From an uncultured Pelagibacteraceae bacterium (GTDB lineage Bacteria > Pseudomonadota > Alphaproteobacteria > Pelagibacterales > Pelagibacteraceae), in NCBI GenBank assembly GCA_902608845.1, contig CACLPR010000008.1, positions 1-37,044 of the forward strand: 37,044 bases of DNA, in the 5' to 3' direction. Both the position numbers and the translations under genes were made by a program. Shown here in pieces: positions 15,547 to 25,366 of this stretch (position 1 is its first letter; each line of letters opens with the position of its first letter). A model generated the notes under the pieces. It saw nothing but the letters and a program-made list of their open reading frames with translations, made no database searches and was not told where the DNA came from.

Positions 15547-17766
15547 TTAAATAGTTCTCTCGGTTATTGTTGAGTTATATACTTCTATAATATCTTTTTT
15601 TTGATAATCAGCGAAGTCTTTAAGAGTAATTCCACATTCTAAACCTGCCGATACCTGCTTGGTTTGATCTTTTTCTCTAAATATAGAACCAATTTTCCCA
15701 TTAAATATTATAGCTCCATCTCTAATAACTCTTGCACTAGAGTTCTGTGTTATTTCACCCTCAACAACTTTTGACCCAGCTACTTTTCCAACTTTTGAAA
15801 CCTTAAAAATTTCAAGAATTTCTGCACTTCCAATAATTGTTTCTTGTATATTTGGAGATAATAATCCTGCCATCCTCGCTTTTATAAAATCTAATACTTC
15901 ATAGATTATGTTATAAGAGGAAATTAAAATTTTTTCTTGTTCAGCTCTTTTCTTTGCCTCTTTGCTTGGTTTAACATTGAATGCGATTATTACAGCATTT
16001 GATGCTTTTGCTAAAGTTACATCTGTTTCAGTTACCATTCCTATATCTGAAAGAAGAATTTTAGGTTTTACTTCATCGTGTTTTATTTGATCTATTGCAT
16101 TTTTAATGGCCTCAGATGAACCATGAACGTCAGATTTAATAATTATATTTAATTCCTCAGACACTGAACTCTGAAAAGCTGAATCTTGAGTGACAAAATT
16201 AAGAGGTATTTTATCATCTTTTGACTCTTCTACTCTTGCTTCACAAAGGGATTTAGCCTTTTTTTCATTTGATAAAACAATAAAATCATCCCCAGATTTT
16301 GCTGCTCCATTAATACCTATAATCTCAATTGGGGTAGCTGGTTCAGCAATGTCAATATTTTTACCTTGGTCATTAATTATTGCTCTTACTTTTCCCCATT
16401 TTAATCCACTAACAAAATAATCACCTTTTTTAAGAGTACCTGTAGTTATAACAATATTTGCAACCGGACCCCTTCCAATATCTATTTTTGATTCTAGAAC
16501 TATACCTTTTGCATTTGTTTCAAAGTCCGTTTTTAAATCTAGTAATTCTGCTTGTAACAAAACTGACTCAACTAACTTATCTAAATTATTTTTAGTTTTT
16601 GTTGAAATTTCAACCATTAAAGTATCACCGGATAAGTCTTCAGCGATTAATTCATATTCCAAAAGTTGGTTTTTAATTTTTTGTGGATCTGCTTCAGGCA
16701 AATCACATTTATTTATAGCTACAACTATTGGAACTTTTGCAGCTTTTGCATGCTTAATGGACTCAATAGTTTGTGGTTTAACACCATCATCTGCTGCAAC
16801 AACTAAAATTACAATATCTGTTAGCTTAGAGCCTCTAGCTCGCATCTCAGTAAAGGCTGCGTGTCCTGGAGTATCAATAAATGTAATTTTATTATTTTGG
16901 TGATTAATCTGATAAGCTCCAATGTGCTGAGTTATACCTCCAAATTCCCCTGATACTACGTTGGCTTTTCTTAACACATCCAAAACTGAAGTTTTACCAT
17001 GATCAACGTGTCCCATAACTGTAACAATTGGAGGGCGATTTTGTAAATTTTCTGATTTAACCTCTTTTATTTTTTCAATTATTTCTTCAGCCTTTGTCTC
17101 TCTTATTGGATTATGGCCAAATTCCTTAACTAAATATTCTGCTGTATCAGCATCTATTGTATTGTTTATTGTAACTGTTACTCCCATACCAATTAGATGT
17201 TTAATAATACTGCTAGATTGTTCGGCCATTCTGTTTGCTAGCTCTTTAATCGTTATTACCTCTGGAAGATTTACATTTCTTTTAACTTGAGTAAAACTTT
17301 CTTTATTATCTTCTTGATTTAAACTTCTATTTTCTTTTTGTTTTGCTCTTTTTAAAGATGCTAGACTTCTTGATTTTATCTCTGCATGATCCTCGCTTAA
17401 AGCTCTAGAAATTGTTAATTTTAATTCTCTTCTTTTTCCAGGAGTTTTATTTGATTTATTTTCTTTTGGGGTTGCTTCTCCTTTTAATCTTCTTGTAGCT
17501 CTTTGCTCTGCTAGTTTTCTTTTTTCAAAATCTGAAGTCGGGGGTGGCGATACAGGTCTGCTAAGATTATTAGGCTTTAAGGAAATATTTCTGTTTGGCA
17601 CAAAACTACTATTATTTGTTCTAGAAAATTGAGATTTTCCCTGAAATTTTGAACTTTTTTTCTCAATTACAACAGTGTTTTTTGATTTTGATTTAGCCTG
17701 CTCTATACTACTATAAGTCTTCTGAGAACTTCCTTTTATCGATAACTTTAATTTTTTTTTTTCCAT
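15547..17766 (-). CDS. infB: Translation initiation factor IF-2
   Basis: GTPase that brings fMet-tRNA to the 30S subunit and promotes subunit joining. The first ~165 residues are basic and low-complexity; then comes the IF2 N-terminal helix domain (ITIKELANRMAEQSSSIIKHLI), the G domain with VMGHVDHGKTS (G1), DTPGHAAF (G3) and NKCDLPEAD (G4), and the beta-barrel and C-terminal fMet-tRNA-binding domains. The N-terminus is much shorter than in many alphaproteobacteria, giving 739 residues. It starts 10 bases after nusA; no ylxR gene is between them. Confidence 0.98.
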   Translation of the reverse strand: MEKKKLKLSIKGSSQKTYSSIEQAKSKSKNTVVIEKKSSKFQGKSQFSRTNNSSFVPNRNISLKPNNLSRPVSPPPTSDFEKRKLAEQRATRRLKGEATPKENKSNKTPGKRRELKLTISRALSEDHAEIKSRSLASLKRAKQKENRSLNQEDNKESFTQVKRNVNLPEVITIKELANRMAEQSSSIIKHLIGMGVTVTINNTIDADTAEYLVKEFGHNPIRETKAEEIIEKIKEVKSENLQNRPPIVTVMGHVDHGKTSVLDVLRKANVVSGEFGGITQHIGAYQINHQNNKITFIDTPGHAAFTEMRARGSKLTDIVILVVAADDGVKPQTIESIKHAKAAKVPIVVAINKCDLPEADPQKIKNQLLEYELIAEDLSGDTLMVEISTKTKNNLDKLVESVLLQAELLDLKTDFETNAKGIVLESKIDIGRGPVANIVITTGTLKKGDYFVSGLKWGKVRAIINDQGKNIDIAEPATPIEIIGINGAAKSGDDFIVLSNEKKAKSLCEARVEESKDDKIPLNFVTQDSAFQSSVSEELNIIIKSDVHGSSEAIKNAIDQIKHDEVKPKILLSDIGMVTETDVTLAKASNAVIIAFNVKPSKEAKKRAEQEKILISSYNIIYEVLDFIKARMAGLLSPNIQETIIGSAEILEIFKVSKVGKVAGSKVVEGEITQNSSARVIRDGAIIFNGKIGSIFREKDQTKQVSAGLECGITLKDFADYQKKDIIEVYNSTITERTI

Positions 17767-17776
17767 TTTCCATCTT

Positions 17777-19330
17777 TCAATCTTTATAAACTTTGTCTCT
17801 AGCTGACATAATTAAATTATCTGCTTCTAACTTTGATAGAGCAAAGTCCTCTAAATAACCTTTAATCTTGACTCTTTCACCTTTAACCACATCATAAGTA
17901 CCAGTTAACTCATCAGATGCTAGATCAGCTAAATCTGTTAAAGTTAAAATCTTCTGCTCACCTAAGGTAACTAACATACCTGCTGTAAGACCCTCATGAT
18001 TAATTAAATTGCTGTCTAATCCTAAATCTTTTATTCTTTTTGATATTTCTTCTTGATCTTTTTCATAAAATTCTTTTGCTCGTTCAATTAGTTCTTTTGC
18101 AGTGTCTTCTTCAATACCCTCTATTTTTGTTAATGCATCTGGGGAAGCATCTTTAATATCATCAATTGAAGAGAATCCTTCAGCTACTAAGAGTTGTCCA
18201 AGTGTTTCGTCAAGCTCTAAGTTTTTAACAATGTTGTCTGTTTTTTCTTTAAATTCTAGTTGTCTTCTCTCGGAGTCCTCCTGCTCTGTCATTATATTAA
18301 TTTCATAATTTAATAATTTTGTGGCTAATCTTACGTTTTGGCCTCTTCTTCCAATAGCTTTACTCAAGTTTTCCTCGGTTAAAATAACATCAAGTTTTTT
18401 TGCTTCATTGTCAACATTCACTCTTTGAACTTCAGCAGGTGATAACGCATTAGCTACTATAATAGCTGGATCTTCAGACCAATTTACGATGTCTATCTTT
18501 TCACCTTGTAACTCATTCACAACAGCTTGGACTCTGCTACCTCTCATTCCTACACATGCTCCTACAGGATCCAACGATGTATCAATGGCTTTGACACAAA
18601 TTTTTGCTCTGCTGCCAGGATCTCTAGAGGAGGATTTAATTTCGATTAATCCATCATATATTTCTGGGACCTCTTGGACAAAAAGTTTATCCATAAATTT
18701 TGGATGAGCTCTTGATAAAAAAATTTGTTGTCCTCTCGGCTCTCTTCTGACATCTAAACAGTAGGCTTTAATCCTATCTCCAGCCTTAATGTTTTCTCTA
18801 GGTATCATCTCATTTTTTTGAATTATTGCTTCAGTTCTTCCAAGATCAACTATTACATTTCCAAATTCTAGTCTTTTAACTATTCCACTTAATATAGTGT
18901 CCTTTTTATCAATAAAATCATTATACTGCCTCTCTCTTTCTGCTTCTCTTACATTAAAGCTTATAACCTGTTTAGCTGTTTGAGCTGCAATTCTTCCAAA
19001 ATCAAATGATGGCAAAGGTTGCAAAACCTCGTCCCCTATTTTTTTGTCTTTGTTAATTTCATTTAACTTTACTGCATCTGCCAGAGTAATTTCAATGTTT
19101 GAGTTTTCAGGTTTTTCTGTAATCAATAATTTTCTAAATATCCCTATATTTCCATTATCTCTATCTATTTCCACTTTTATCTCGTTATCAGATCCAAATT
19201 TTGATTTTGCCGCTTTTGCTATACCTGTTTCCATAGAACTTATAATCAGTTCTTTATCAATAGATTTTTCTAATGCTACAGCCTCAGCAATTCTTAATAA
19301 TTCTAATTTGTCAGCTCTTCTATTCAACAT
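17777..19330 (-). CDS. nusA: Transcription termination/antitermination protein NusA
   Basis: RNA polymerase-binding factor that modulates pausing, intrinsic termination and antitermination. The 517 residues have the N-terminal polymerase-binding domain, an S1 domain (GIVKRLEFGNVIVDLGRTEAII, about 140-160), two KH domains (VGACVGMRGSRVQAV and IGRRGQNVRLA), and C-terminal helix-hairpin repeats as in proteobacterial NusA. It heads the operon towards infB. rimP, usually its upstream neighbour, is missing; an intrinsic terminator lies 12 bases before the start codon. No strong ribosome site is seen. Confidence 0.97.
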   Translation of the reverse strand: MLNRRADKLELLRIAEAVALEKSIDKELIISSMETGIAKAAKSKFGSDNEIKVEIDRDNGNIGIFRKLLITEKPENSNIEITLADAVKLNEINKDKKIGDEVLQPLPSFDFGRIAAQTAKQVISFNVREAERERQYNDFIDKKDTILSGIVKRLEFGNVIVDLGRTEAIIQKNEMIPRENIKAGDRIKAYCLDVRREPRGQQIFLSRAHPKFMDKLFVQEVPEIYDGLIEIKSSSRDPGSRAKICVKAIDTSLDPVGACVGMRGSRVQAVVNELQGEKIDIVNWSEDPAIIVANALSPAEVQRVNVDNEAKKLDVILTEENLSKAIGRRGQNVRLATKLLNYEINIMTEQEDSERRQLEFKEKTDNIVKNLELDETLGQLLVAEGFSSIDDIKDASPDALTKIEGIEEDTAKELIERAKEFYEKDQEEISKRIKDLGLDSNLINHEGLTAGMLVTLGEQKILTLTDLADLASDELTGTYDVVKGERVKIKGYLEDFALSKLEADNLIMSARDKVYKD

Positions 19331-19342
19331 AACTTTTTAGCC

Positions 19343-19370
19343 AAAAAAAAATGGGCCTAAGCCCATTTTT
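19343..19370 (-). terminator. Intrinsic terminator after metK, in front of nusA
   Basis: ATGGGC (19351-19356), loop CTAA and GCCCAT (19361-19366) form a GC-rich hairpin flanked by A8 on the left and T5 on the right. Read on the reverse strand the hairpin is followed by eight U, a classic intrinsic terminator. The flanking A and T runs lengthen the stem. It is 57 bases after the metK stop and 12 bases before the nusA ATG. Confidence 0.9.
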
Positions 19371-19392
19371 GAAATTTCAACAATGTTACTGG

Positions 19393-19420
19393 AATATAGT
19401 TATTTTTTATTTATTTACAA
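19393..19420 (-). promoter_or_regulatory. Candidate nusA promoter upstream of the terminator
   Basis: On the reverse strand TTGTAA (19415-19420) and TATATT (19393-19398) are 16 bases apart. A start near 19386 would give a nusA leader of about 55 bases that contains the whole terminator hairpin. The region is very AT-rich, so chance matches are likely. Confidence 0.4.
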
Positions 19421-19426
19421 CAATAT

Positions 19427-20590
19427 TTACTTGGCAAAAACTCCAGATTTATCTGTTTTTTCCCATGAAAATGATCCATCATCTTCTGGAATTCTTCCAA
19501 AGTGACCGTAAGCAGCAGTTTTTTCGTAAATAGGTTTGTTTAAACCTAACATTTCTCTAATCCCTCTTGGGCTCAAATCAAAGTTTTCTTTGATAAGTTT
19601 TTCAACATGCATATTCTTTTCATCATCATTATCAAACAAATCTACATAAATTGATAGTGGTTTAGATACTCCAATAGCGTAAGCTAATTGAATTAAACAT
19701 TTATCAGCAATTTTTGATGCCACAACATTTTTAGCTAAATATCTTGATGCATAAGCAGCTGATCTATCAACTTTTGTAGGATCTTTTCCAGAAAACGCAC
19801 CTCCACCATGTGGTGCAGCTCCACCATATGTATCAACAATAATTTTTCTTCCAGTTAAACCACTATCTCCGTCCGGTCCTCCAATTACAAAGTTTCCAGT
19901 AGGGTTTATGTAAATCTCTTTTTCATCAAGACTTCCCAATAAATTTTTAGGGATAGATCGATCTATATAGGGCATACAAAGTTCTTTAACTTGAGCTAAG
20001 TTAACATCTTTTGAATGTTGTGTAGATATAACTACCGATGTTACGGCTGAAGGCATACCATCTTTATATTCAATAGTGATTTGACTTTTTGAGTCTGGCT
20101 CTATTCCATTCAACTTTCCTGATTTTCTATCCTCAGCCATCAGTCTTAAAATTTTATGAGAATAATGAATTGGGGCTGGCATCAAAACATCTGTTTCATT
20201 ACAAGCATAACCAAACATAATTCCTTGGTCTCCCGCACCCTCGTCTTTGTTTCCAGCCGAATCTACACCCATTGCTATATCTGCTGATTGAGAGTGTAAA
20301 TGTGTTTCAATTTTAGTTTGATCTCTCCAAGAAAAACCATCTTGGTCATAACCTATATCTTTAATACAATCTCTTACTTTTGAAATTAATTCTTCTTCTT
20401 TTAGTTCTGGACCTCTTACCTCTCCAGCTAATACAACTTTATTTGTTGTTGTTAAAGTTTCACAAGCAACTCTTGCCTGGGGTTCGGAAGCTAAAAAACT
20501 GTCCACAACCATGTCTGAAATTCTGTCACAAACTTTGTCTGGGTGTCCTTCAGACACTGACTCACTAGTAAATAAAAAATTTTTCTTCAT
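19427..20590 (-). CDS. metK: S-adenosylmethionine synthetase
   Basis: Makes SAM from methionine and ATP. The 387 residues carry [16 protein letters not shown] at the N-terminus, the loop-region motif [12 protein letters not shown] (about 115-126) and the P-loop-like [16 protein letters not shown] near 265. Normal length. Its ATG overlaps the lnt stop by one base (TAATG) and GGGAG inside the lnt end serves as ribosome site, so there is no room for a metK riboswitch directly upstream. It ends the upstream part of the cluster before the terminator. Confidence 0.98.
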   Translation of the reverse strand: MKKNFLFTSESVSEGHPDKVCDRISDMVVDSFLASEPQARVACETLTTTNKVVLAGEVRGPELKEEELISKVRDCIKDIGYDQDGFSWRDQTKIETHLHSQSADIAMGVDSAGNKDEGAGDQGIMFGYACNETDVLMPAPIHYSHKILRLMAEDRKSGKLNGIEPDSKSQITIEYKDGMPSAVTSVVISTQHSKDVNLAQVKELCMPYIDRSIPKNLLGSLDEKEIYINPTGNFVIGGPDGDSGLTGRKIIVDTYGGAAPHGGGAFSGKDPTKVDRSAAYASRYLAKNVVASKIADKCLIQLAYAIGVSKPLSIYVDLFDNDDEKNMHVEKLIKENFDLSPRGIREMLGLNKPIYEKTAAYGHFGRIPEDDGSFSWEKTDKSGVFAK

Positions 20591-22113
20591 TAATTCTCCC
20601 GTATTTTTAAAAAAAAAATTAAACTAATATAAATAGATAGAAAATAAAAGAAGATCTTATTACCGTGAGAGCTAAAAATTGTTTTATTGGACTTTTTGAA
20701 AGACTGAATCTCAATAAATCCCTTATCGGTTGTTAAAATTTTGTCAATTACCTGTCCTTTTGGATTTATAAAAGCTGAAATCCCATTGTTTGATGATCGG
20801 ATGACTGGTTTACCTTCTTCTATAGATCTGAAAATTGAGTGAGAGTAATGCTGGTATGGACCGATAGAATTTCCAAACCAACCATCCTCAGAGATATTTA
20901 ATATAAAATCATAATTTTTTTTGCTGTTATTTATTTGACCAGAATAAATAATTTCATAACAGATAAGTGGGATAAAGCTGTAATCATTGAATCTAATTAG
21001 ATCTCTTCGATTATCTCCAGAAAAAGATTGGTAACCTTGAGTAATTTTTTTAAATCCCAGATTACTTAATAAGTTTTCAAACGGTAAAAACTCTCCAAAT
21101 GGTACCAATTTATTTTTGTAGTATTTTTGCACAACATTAAGATCATTATTCATCACTAAAAGTGAATTATAAATCTTTTGTTTTTCATTTATGTTTATAC
21201 CCAAAATAATCTTATGTTTTTTTGAAAAATTGTTTGAGATAAGAGTTTTAAATTTTTTAAGATCCTCAAAATAAATACTTGAAAGAATACCCTCAGGTAA
21301 AATAAATAGTGTTTCGATTGATGGATTCGGCTTAGAAATATTAATCAATTCAAGTATAAGTTCATTGGGATTTTCATTCTGAAAATATCTATTAATATTA
21401 ATGGTAGGAGAAATTATCTTAATATTAAAACCTAAATCTTTTTTTTCAGTCAATTCAAACTGTCTCAAATTTGAGTTACCCCAAAAATAATTAGTGAAAA
21501 GAGCTAAAAGATAAACAATAAATATACTTATTTTTATTTTTCTTTTGTAATTAAAGAATAAAATAGTTGGAAATAAATATAATAAAATAACTAGTGAATT
21601 AAAAGCATAGGTCCCAGTTATAGAAAGTATTTGAATAAATTCTAAATAATTTACAAAGCTAAAAGCAATTAAGTTCCAAGGAAAACCACCAAATAAGAAA
21701 CTTCTGATATATTCAAATACAGACATAGCAGTAGCTAAAATTAAAATTGATAAAAAATTTTTTTGTGGATTTAAAAAAGAAAAAACCAAAGTTGAAAAAC
21801 CATAAAATAATCCTAAAAATAATGGTATTAAAATTAAAGCAAATGGTATTAAAGGTTTAAATATATCTTCAAAAGTTAACGAATTCGTTATCCAATATAA
21901 ATTTGAAATAAAATAACCAAATCCAAATACCCATCCAATATTAAATGAAACAATCTTATCTTTTGAATAAAATAGTAATGTCCACAAAAGAGCGGGGTAT
22001 GAGAAGAAATTTACGTAAAATAAATTGTAAGGTGGAAGGCTAAAAGAAGATATAATACCGAATGAAAAAATAAATAAGTATAATAGAATTTTATTTTTGT
22101 TTAGTAAAGTCAA
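20590..22113 (-). CDS. lnt: Apolipoprotein N-acyltransferase
   Basis: Inner-membrane enzyme that adds the third acyl chain to lipoproteins. The N-terminal ~200 residues form several membrane helices; the periplasmic nitrilase-like domain carries the triad as LPEGIL (Glu), [13 protein letters not shown] (Lys) and PLICYEIIY (Cys), followed by SEDGWFG. A last hydrophobic helix closes the 507-residue protein. It overlaps ybeY by 4 bases at its start and metK by one base at its end. The BON lipoprotein in this window would be one of its substrates. Confidence 0.95.
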   Translation of the reverse strand: MTLLNKNKILLYLFIFSFGIISSFSLPPYNLFYVNFFSYPALLWTLLFYSKDKIVSFNIGWVFGFGYFISNLYWITNSLTFEDIFKPLIPFALILIPLFLGLFYGFSTLVFSFLNPQKNFLSILILATAMSVFEYIRSFLFGGFPWNLIAFSFVNYLEFIQILSITGTYAFNSLVILLYLFPTILFFNYKRKIKISIFIVYLLALFTNYFWGNSNLRQFELTEKKDLGFNIKIISPTININRYFQNENPNELILELINISKPNPSIETLFILPEGILSSIYFEDLKKFKTLISNNFSKKHKIILGININEKQKIYNSLLVMNNDLNVVQKYYKNKLVPFGEFLPFENLLSNLGFKKITQGYQSFSGDNRRDLIRFNDYSFIPLICYEIIYSGQINNSKKNYDFILNISEDGWFGNSIGPYQHYSHSIFRSIEEGKPVIRSSNNGISAFINPKGQVIDKILTTDKGFIEIQSFKKSNKTIFSSHGNKIFFYFLSIYISLIFFLKIREN

Positions 22114-22556
22114 TTTACTTTGTGAAAATAATTTAATATTAATTTTTCTTTTTTATACATTTTTTTAAAATCATTTAATTTCTTATGATCATGACCAATC
22201 AAATGAAGATATCCATGTATCCACATTTTATCAAACTCTAAAAAGAAATTTGTTTTTTTTGATCGCTCTTTTATAATTTCATAGCTAATTGCTATATCAC
22301 CTACATATAGTCTTTTTTTTTCTTTTATTTTCATTGGAAAGGATAAAACGTCGGTAGTTTTATTTTTTTTTCTAAATTTAAGATTGAAATATCTCATTTT
22401 CTTATCATTAGTTAAGAGTATCGAGAATTCATGGTTCTTTTTTTTGAATAAAGGTGCTTTGGATAATATTTTAAGTCTTTTCTTTAAATAATTATTTGGT
22501 TTTTTTATAATTTTTTTCCAATTTGAATAGCCAGATATTACATTGGCTTTTATCAT
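22110..22556 (-). CDS. ybeY: Endoribonuclease YbeY (rRNA maturation)
   Basis: Zinc-dependent RNase of 16S rRNA 3'-end processing and ribosome quality control. The 148-residue protein contains the metal motif HGYLHLIGHDH near residues 114-124 and the upstream NKTTDVLSFP-like segment KNKTTDVLSFPM. It overlaps phoH by 4 bases and lnt by 4 bases; phoH-ybeY-lnt is a conserved order, usually with a tlyC/corC gene between ybeY and lnt that is missing here. Confidence 0.96.
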   Translation of the reverse strand: MIKANVISGYSNWKKIIKKPNNYLKKRLKILSKAPLFKKKNHEFSILLTNDKKMRYFNLKFRKKNKTTDVLSFPMKIKEKKRLYVGDIAISYEIIKERSKKTNFFLEFDKMWIHGYLHLIGHDHKKLNDFKKMYKKEKLILNYFHKVN

Positions 22557-23560
22557 CCGTCTGAGCTTTGATCTGAATATGCCTTAATAATTTTTGATAC
22601 AAGTGGGTGTCTAACTACATCTTTATGATTAAAATCAACTACAGAAATTTCTCTTAAATGCCCAAGTAATTTTTTTGATCTATATAAACCTGAAAGTGAT
22701 TTATTAGGTAAATCTATTTGCGAAGGATCACCATTTATCACTATCTTGGAGTTCTCTCCAATTCTAGTTAAAAACATTTTAATCTGGGTATCTGTTGCAT
22801 TTTGTGCCTCATCAAGAATTGCAAAAGAATTTTTTAAAGTTCTACCTCTCATAAAAGCTAGAGGGGCAATTTCTATATCACCTACTTCAATTTTTTTTTG
22901 TATCTTTTCAAAATCCAATAGATCATATAAAGAGTCATATAATGGTCTAAGGTACGGGTCCACCTTATCTCTCATATCACCAGGCAAAAATCCAAGTCTT
23001 TCTCCAGCCTCAATAGCTGGCCTGGAAAGAATAATTCTTTCTATTTTCTTATCTAACAACATAGTTAGAGCAACAGCAACGGCTAAAAAGGTTTTACCTG
23101 TTCCAGCTGGTCCAGCTGAAATAATTATGTCAGACTCCCTTAAAGCTCTAACATAATCTTTCTGTCTTTCAGACCTTGGAATTACAGATTTTTTTGGAGT
23201 TTTAATTATATATTCTACTTTTTTTTCAGCGTTATTTTTTTCGTCTATCATAAATTCGTTTATGGAGGAAATTATATCTTTTTTTTCAATAGTTCCATTA
23301 CTTAAAAATTGTTCAGTCAAAAATTGTATAGCATTTTTTATCAAGTCGTTCTTCTCTGGATCACTTTTTACTAAGATAGAATTCCCTCTTGAATATAAGC
23401 TAGTTTTTGTAATTTTTTCTAGTTCCTTCAAGTTATTATTAAACTCACCTGCCACACCAAGTAGTAAATCATTATTTTGGAATATAATACTTAAAGTATT
23501 ATTTTCAGAATATACATATTTTAATTCAGAAATAATTTTTTTTTTATTTAAATCAACCAA
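22553..23560 (-). CDS. phoH: PhoH-like ATPase
   Basis: P-loop ATPase related to superfamily I helicases, associated with RNA metabolism through its pairing with YbeY. The 335 residues have an N-terminal RNA-binding-like region, the Walker A SAGPAGTGKTF (about 130-140), RPAIEAGERLGFLPGD, and Walker B FAILDEAQNA. This is the housekeeping PhoH/YbeZ type. It starts 1 base after miaB ends and overlaps ybeY at its own end. Confidence 0.95.
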   Translation of the reverse strand: MVDLNKKKIISELKYVYSENNTLSIIFQNNDLLLGVAGEFNNNLKELEKITKTSLYSRGNSILVKSDPEKNDLIKNAIQFLTEQFLSNGTIEKKDIISSINEFMIDEKNNAEKKVEYIIKTPKKSVIPRSERQKDYVRALRESDIIISAGPAGTGKTFLAVAVALTMLLDKKIERIILSRPAIEAGERLGFLPGDMRDKVDPYLRPLYDSLYDLLDFEKIQKKIEVGDIEIAPLAFMRGRTLKNSFAILDEAQNATDTQIKMFLTRIGENSKIVINGDPSQIDLPNKSLSGLYRSKKLLGHLREISVVDFNHKDVVRHPLVSKIIKAYSDQSSDG

Positions 23561-23561
23561 T

Positions 23562-24896
23562 TCAAGCAGCTTTCTTTTTTTTATCTAGCACACCAAATAA
23601 TGTGTTCTGGTTACTATTTTGAACTTTTACTTTTACAACTTTACCAATATTACTTTCACTTCCATTAAAAATTACAGGTGAAATATATTTATTTCTTCCA
23701 AATAATTTATTTTGTTTTTCTATTTTATTTTCAACTAACACGTCAACTATGCTATTTTCCAATGATTTATTTTTTTCTTTTTGATTATTAAATAGTTTTT
23801 CCTGAATTAGAGTAAGTCTTTCTTTAGCTAAATTTTTGTCTAGCATATCTAATGTCGATGCTTTTGTTCCTGGTCTTGGACTAAAAATAAAGGAAAAAGA
23901 ATTAATAAATTTTATTTTTTTTATTAGATTCAATGTATCTTCAAAATCTTGTTGGGTTTCTCCAGGATAGCCAATAATAAAATCACTAGAAAATTCTATT
24001 TCTTTATTTATTTTTTTTAGTCTTTCATAAATTTTTAAATAATGATCTACAGTATGTTTTCTATTCATTAACTCTAACATCTTATTAGAGCCGCTTTGAA
24101 TAGGTAAATGAACAAAAGGCATTAATTTATGACTAGACGAATAGCATTCAATTAAATCATCAGTCATATCCCTTGGATGTGAGGTGGTATATCTTATTCT
24201 TTCTAACTCTGAAAATTGATCTAAATGGTTTATTAAATGTGAGATTCTATATTCTTTAGAATTTTCTGTATATGAATAAGCGTTAACATTTTGACCTAAC
24301 AATGTTATTTCTTTTACACCATTTTTTATTAGTTGTTCTGCCTCTAGTATAATTTTATTAAATGGTCTAGAGTACTCAGGTCCTCTTGTGTAAGGCACAA
24401 CACAAAAATGGCAAAATTTATCGCATCCTTCTTGAATAGTTAAAAAGGCTGAAATTTTATCATTATTATTTTTAATTTTATCAAAATAACCAAATTTAGA
24501 AATAGTATCAAATTCAGTTTCTTCTTGTTTTAAACTTACAATATGATTTTTTAATAAGTCATTTACTTTATGATACGATTGTGGTCCTAAAATAATATCT
24601 ATATATGGTTCTCTCTTAATCATTTCTTCATTCTCAGCCTGTGCAACACAGCCTGCTACAACCAATATTGGTTTTTTTTTATCTCTGTATAATTTTTTAA
24701 CTCTACCAATTTCATGGTAAACTTTTTCTTTAGCTTTATCACGTATGTGACAAGTATTTAAAATATAACAGTCTGCGTTTGATTGATTGGTAGTCTTTAC
24801 AAAACCCAACTTGCTAACAGAATCATAGATTCTATTAGAATCATATTCATTCATTTGACAACCAAAAGTTTTTATGAATATTTTTCTATTCAGCAT
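23562..24896 (-). CDS. miaB: tRNA-2-methylthio-N6-dimethylallyladenosine synthase
   Basis: Radical-SAM methylthiotransferase acting on position 37 of tRNAs reading U-starting codons. The 444 residues show the N-terminal cluster Cys in TFGCQMNEYDS, NTCHIRDKA and VVAGCVAQ, the radical-SAM CDKFCHFC (three Cys, about residue 153-160), GEPxx-equivalent region and a C-terminal TRAM domain. Length is typical. It follows fur by 33 bases and leads into phoH, as in other alphaproteobacteria. Confidence 0.96.
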   Translation of the reverse strand: MLNRKIFIKTFGCQMNEYDSNRIYDSVSKLGFVKTTNQSNADCYILNTCHIRDKAKEKVYHEIGRVKKLYRDKKKPILVVAGCVAQAENEEMIKREPYIDIILGPQSYHKVNDLLKNHIVSLKQEETEFDTISKFGYFDKIKNNNDKISAFLTIQEGCDKFCHFCVVPYTRGPEYSRPFNKIILEAEQLIKNGVKEITLLGQNVNAYSYTENSKEYRISHLINHLDQFSELERIRYTTSHPRDMTDDLIECYSSSHKLMPFVHLPIQSGSNKMLELMNRKHTVDHYLKIYERLKKINKEIEFSSDFIIGYPGETQQDFEDTLNLIKKIKFINSFSFIFSPRPGTKASTLDMLDKNLAKERLTLIQEKLFNNQKEKNKSLENSIVDVLVENKIEKQNKLFGRNKYISPVIFNGSESNIGKVVKVKVQNSNQNTLFGVLDKKKKAA

Positions 24897-24929
24897 ATTT
24901 TATATTTTAAAAAAACTCTGAAATTGCTA

Positions 24930-25358
24930 TTATTTTTTTTTTTTAATTCCATAAAGCTCTAACTTGTGATCTACTAGGTTATATCCATATTTTTCTGCAA
25001 CTTTTTTTTGTAGTTTTTCTATTTCTTCATCTACAAACTCAATGATTTCTCCTGATTTAATGTCGATAAGATGATCATGATGACTTTCGACTAGTGTTTC
25101 ATATCTTGCTTTTCCACCTTTAAAATCGTGCTTAGTAAGTATACCTGACTCCTCAAAAAGCTTTACTGTTCTATAAACTGTAGCAATGCTTATTTTAGAG
25201 TCTAGTTTAGAGACTCTTTGATATAGTTCATCAACATCTGGGTGATCTGATTCACCATAAACTTCTTTGGATTCTGATAAAACTTTAGCAATTATTTTTC
25301 TTTGATCAGTAAGTTTAACACCTTTCTTTTGGCAAATTTGTTCTATGGTTTCAGACAT
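24930..25358 (-). CDS. fur: Fur-family metalloregulator (Fur/Mur type)
   Basis: Metal-dependent winged-helix repressor. The 142-residue protein has KLTDQRKIIAKVL, the recognition helix region ISIATVYRTVKLFEESGIL and the ligand cluster ESHHDHLIDIKSGEIIEF (His 93, 94 and 96). It lacks the CxxC zinc site of enterobacterial Fur, as do alphaproteobacterial Mur proteins that respond to manganese, so the metal could be iron or manganese. It is the second Fur-family gene of the window, different from Irr, and is placed between tsaB and miaB. Confidence 0.9.
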   Translation of the reverse strand: MSETIEQICQKKGVKLTDQRKIIAKVLSESKEVYGESDHPDVDELYQRVSKLDSKISIATVYRTVKLFEESGILTKHDFKGGKARYETLVESHHDHLIDIKSGEIIEFVDEEIEKLQKKVAEKYGYNLVDHKLELYGIKKKK

Positions 25359-25366
25359 AATTTATT

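Noticed and set aside
20580..20640. Possible SAM riboswitch in front of metK
   Set aside because: The metK start overlaps the lnt stop by one base and the ribosome site is inside lnt, so there is no untranslated leader; no SAM-II or SAM-V like fold was recognised.
22746..23156. 136-codon forward frame opposite phoH
   Set aside because: Lies wholly inside the well-conserved phoH ATPase domain and has no recognisable features; typical antisense shadow.
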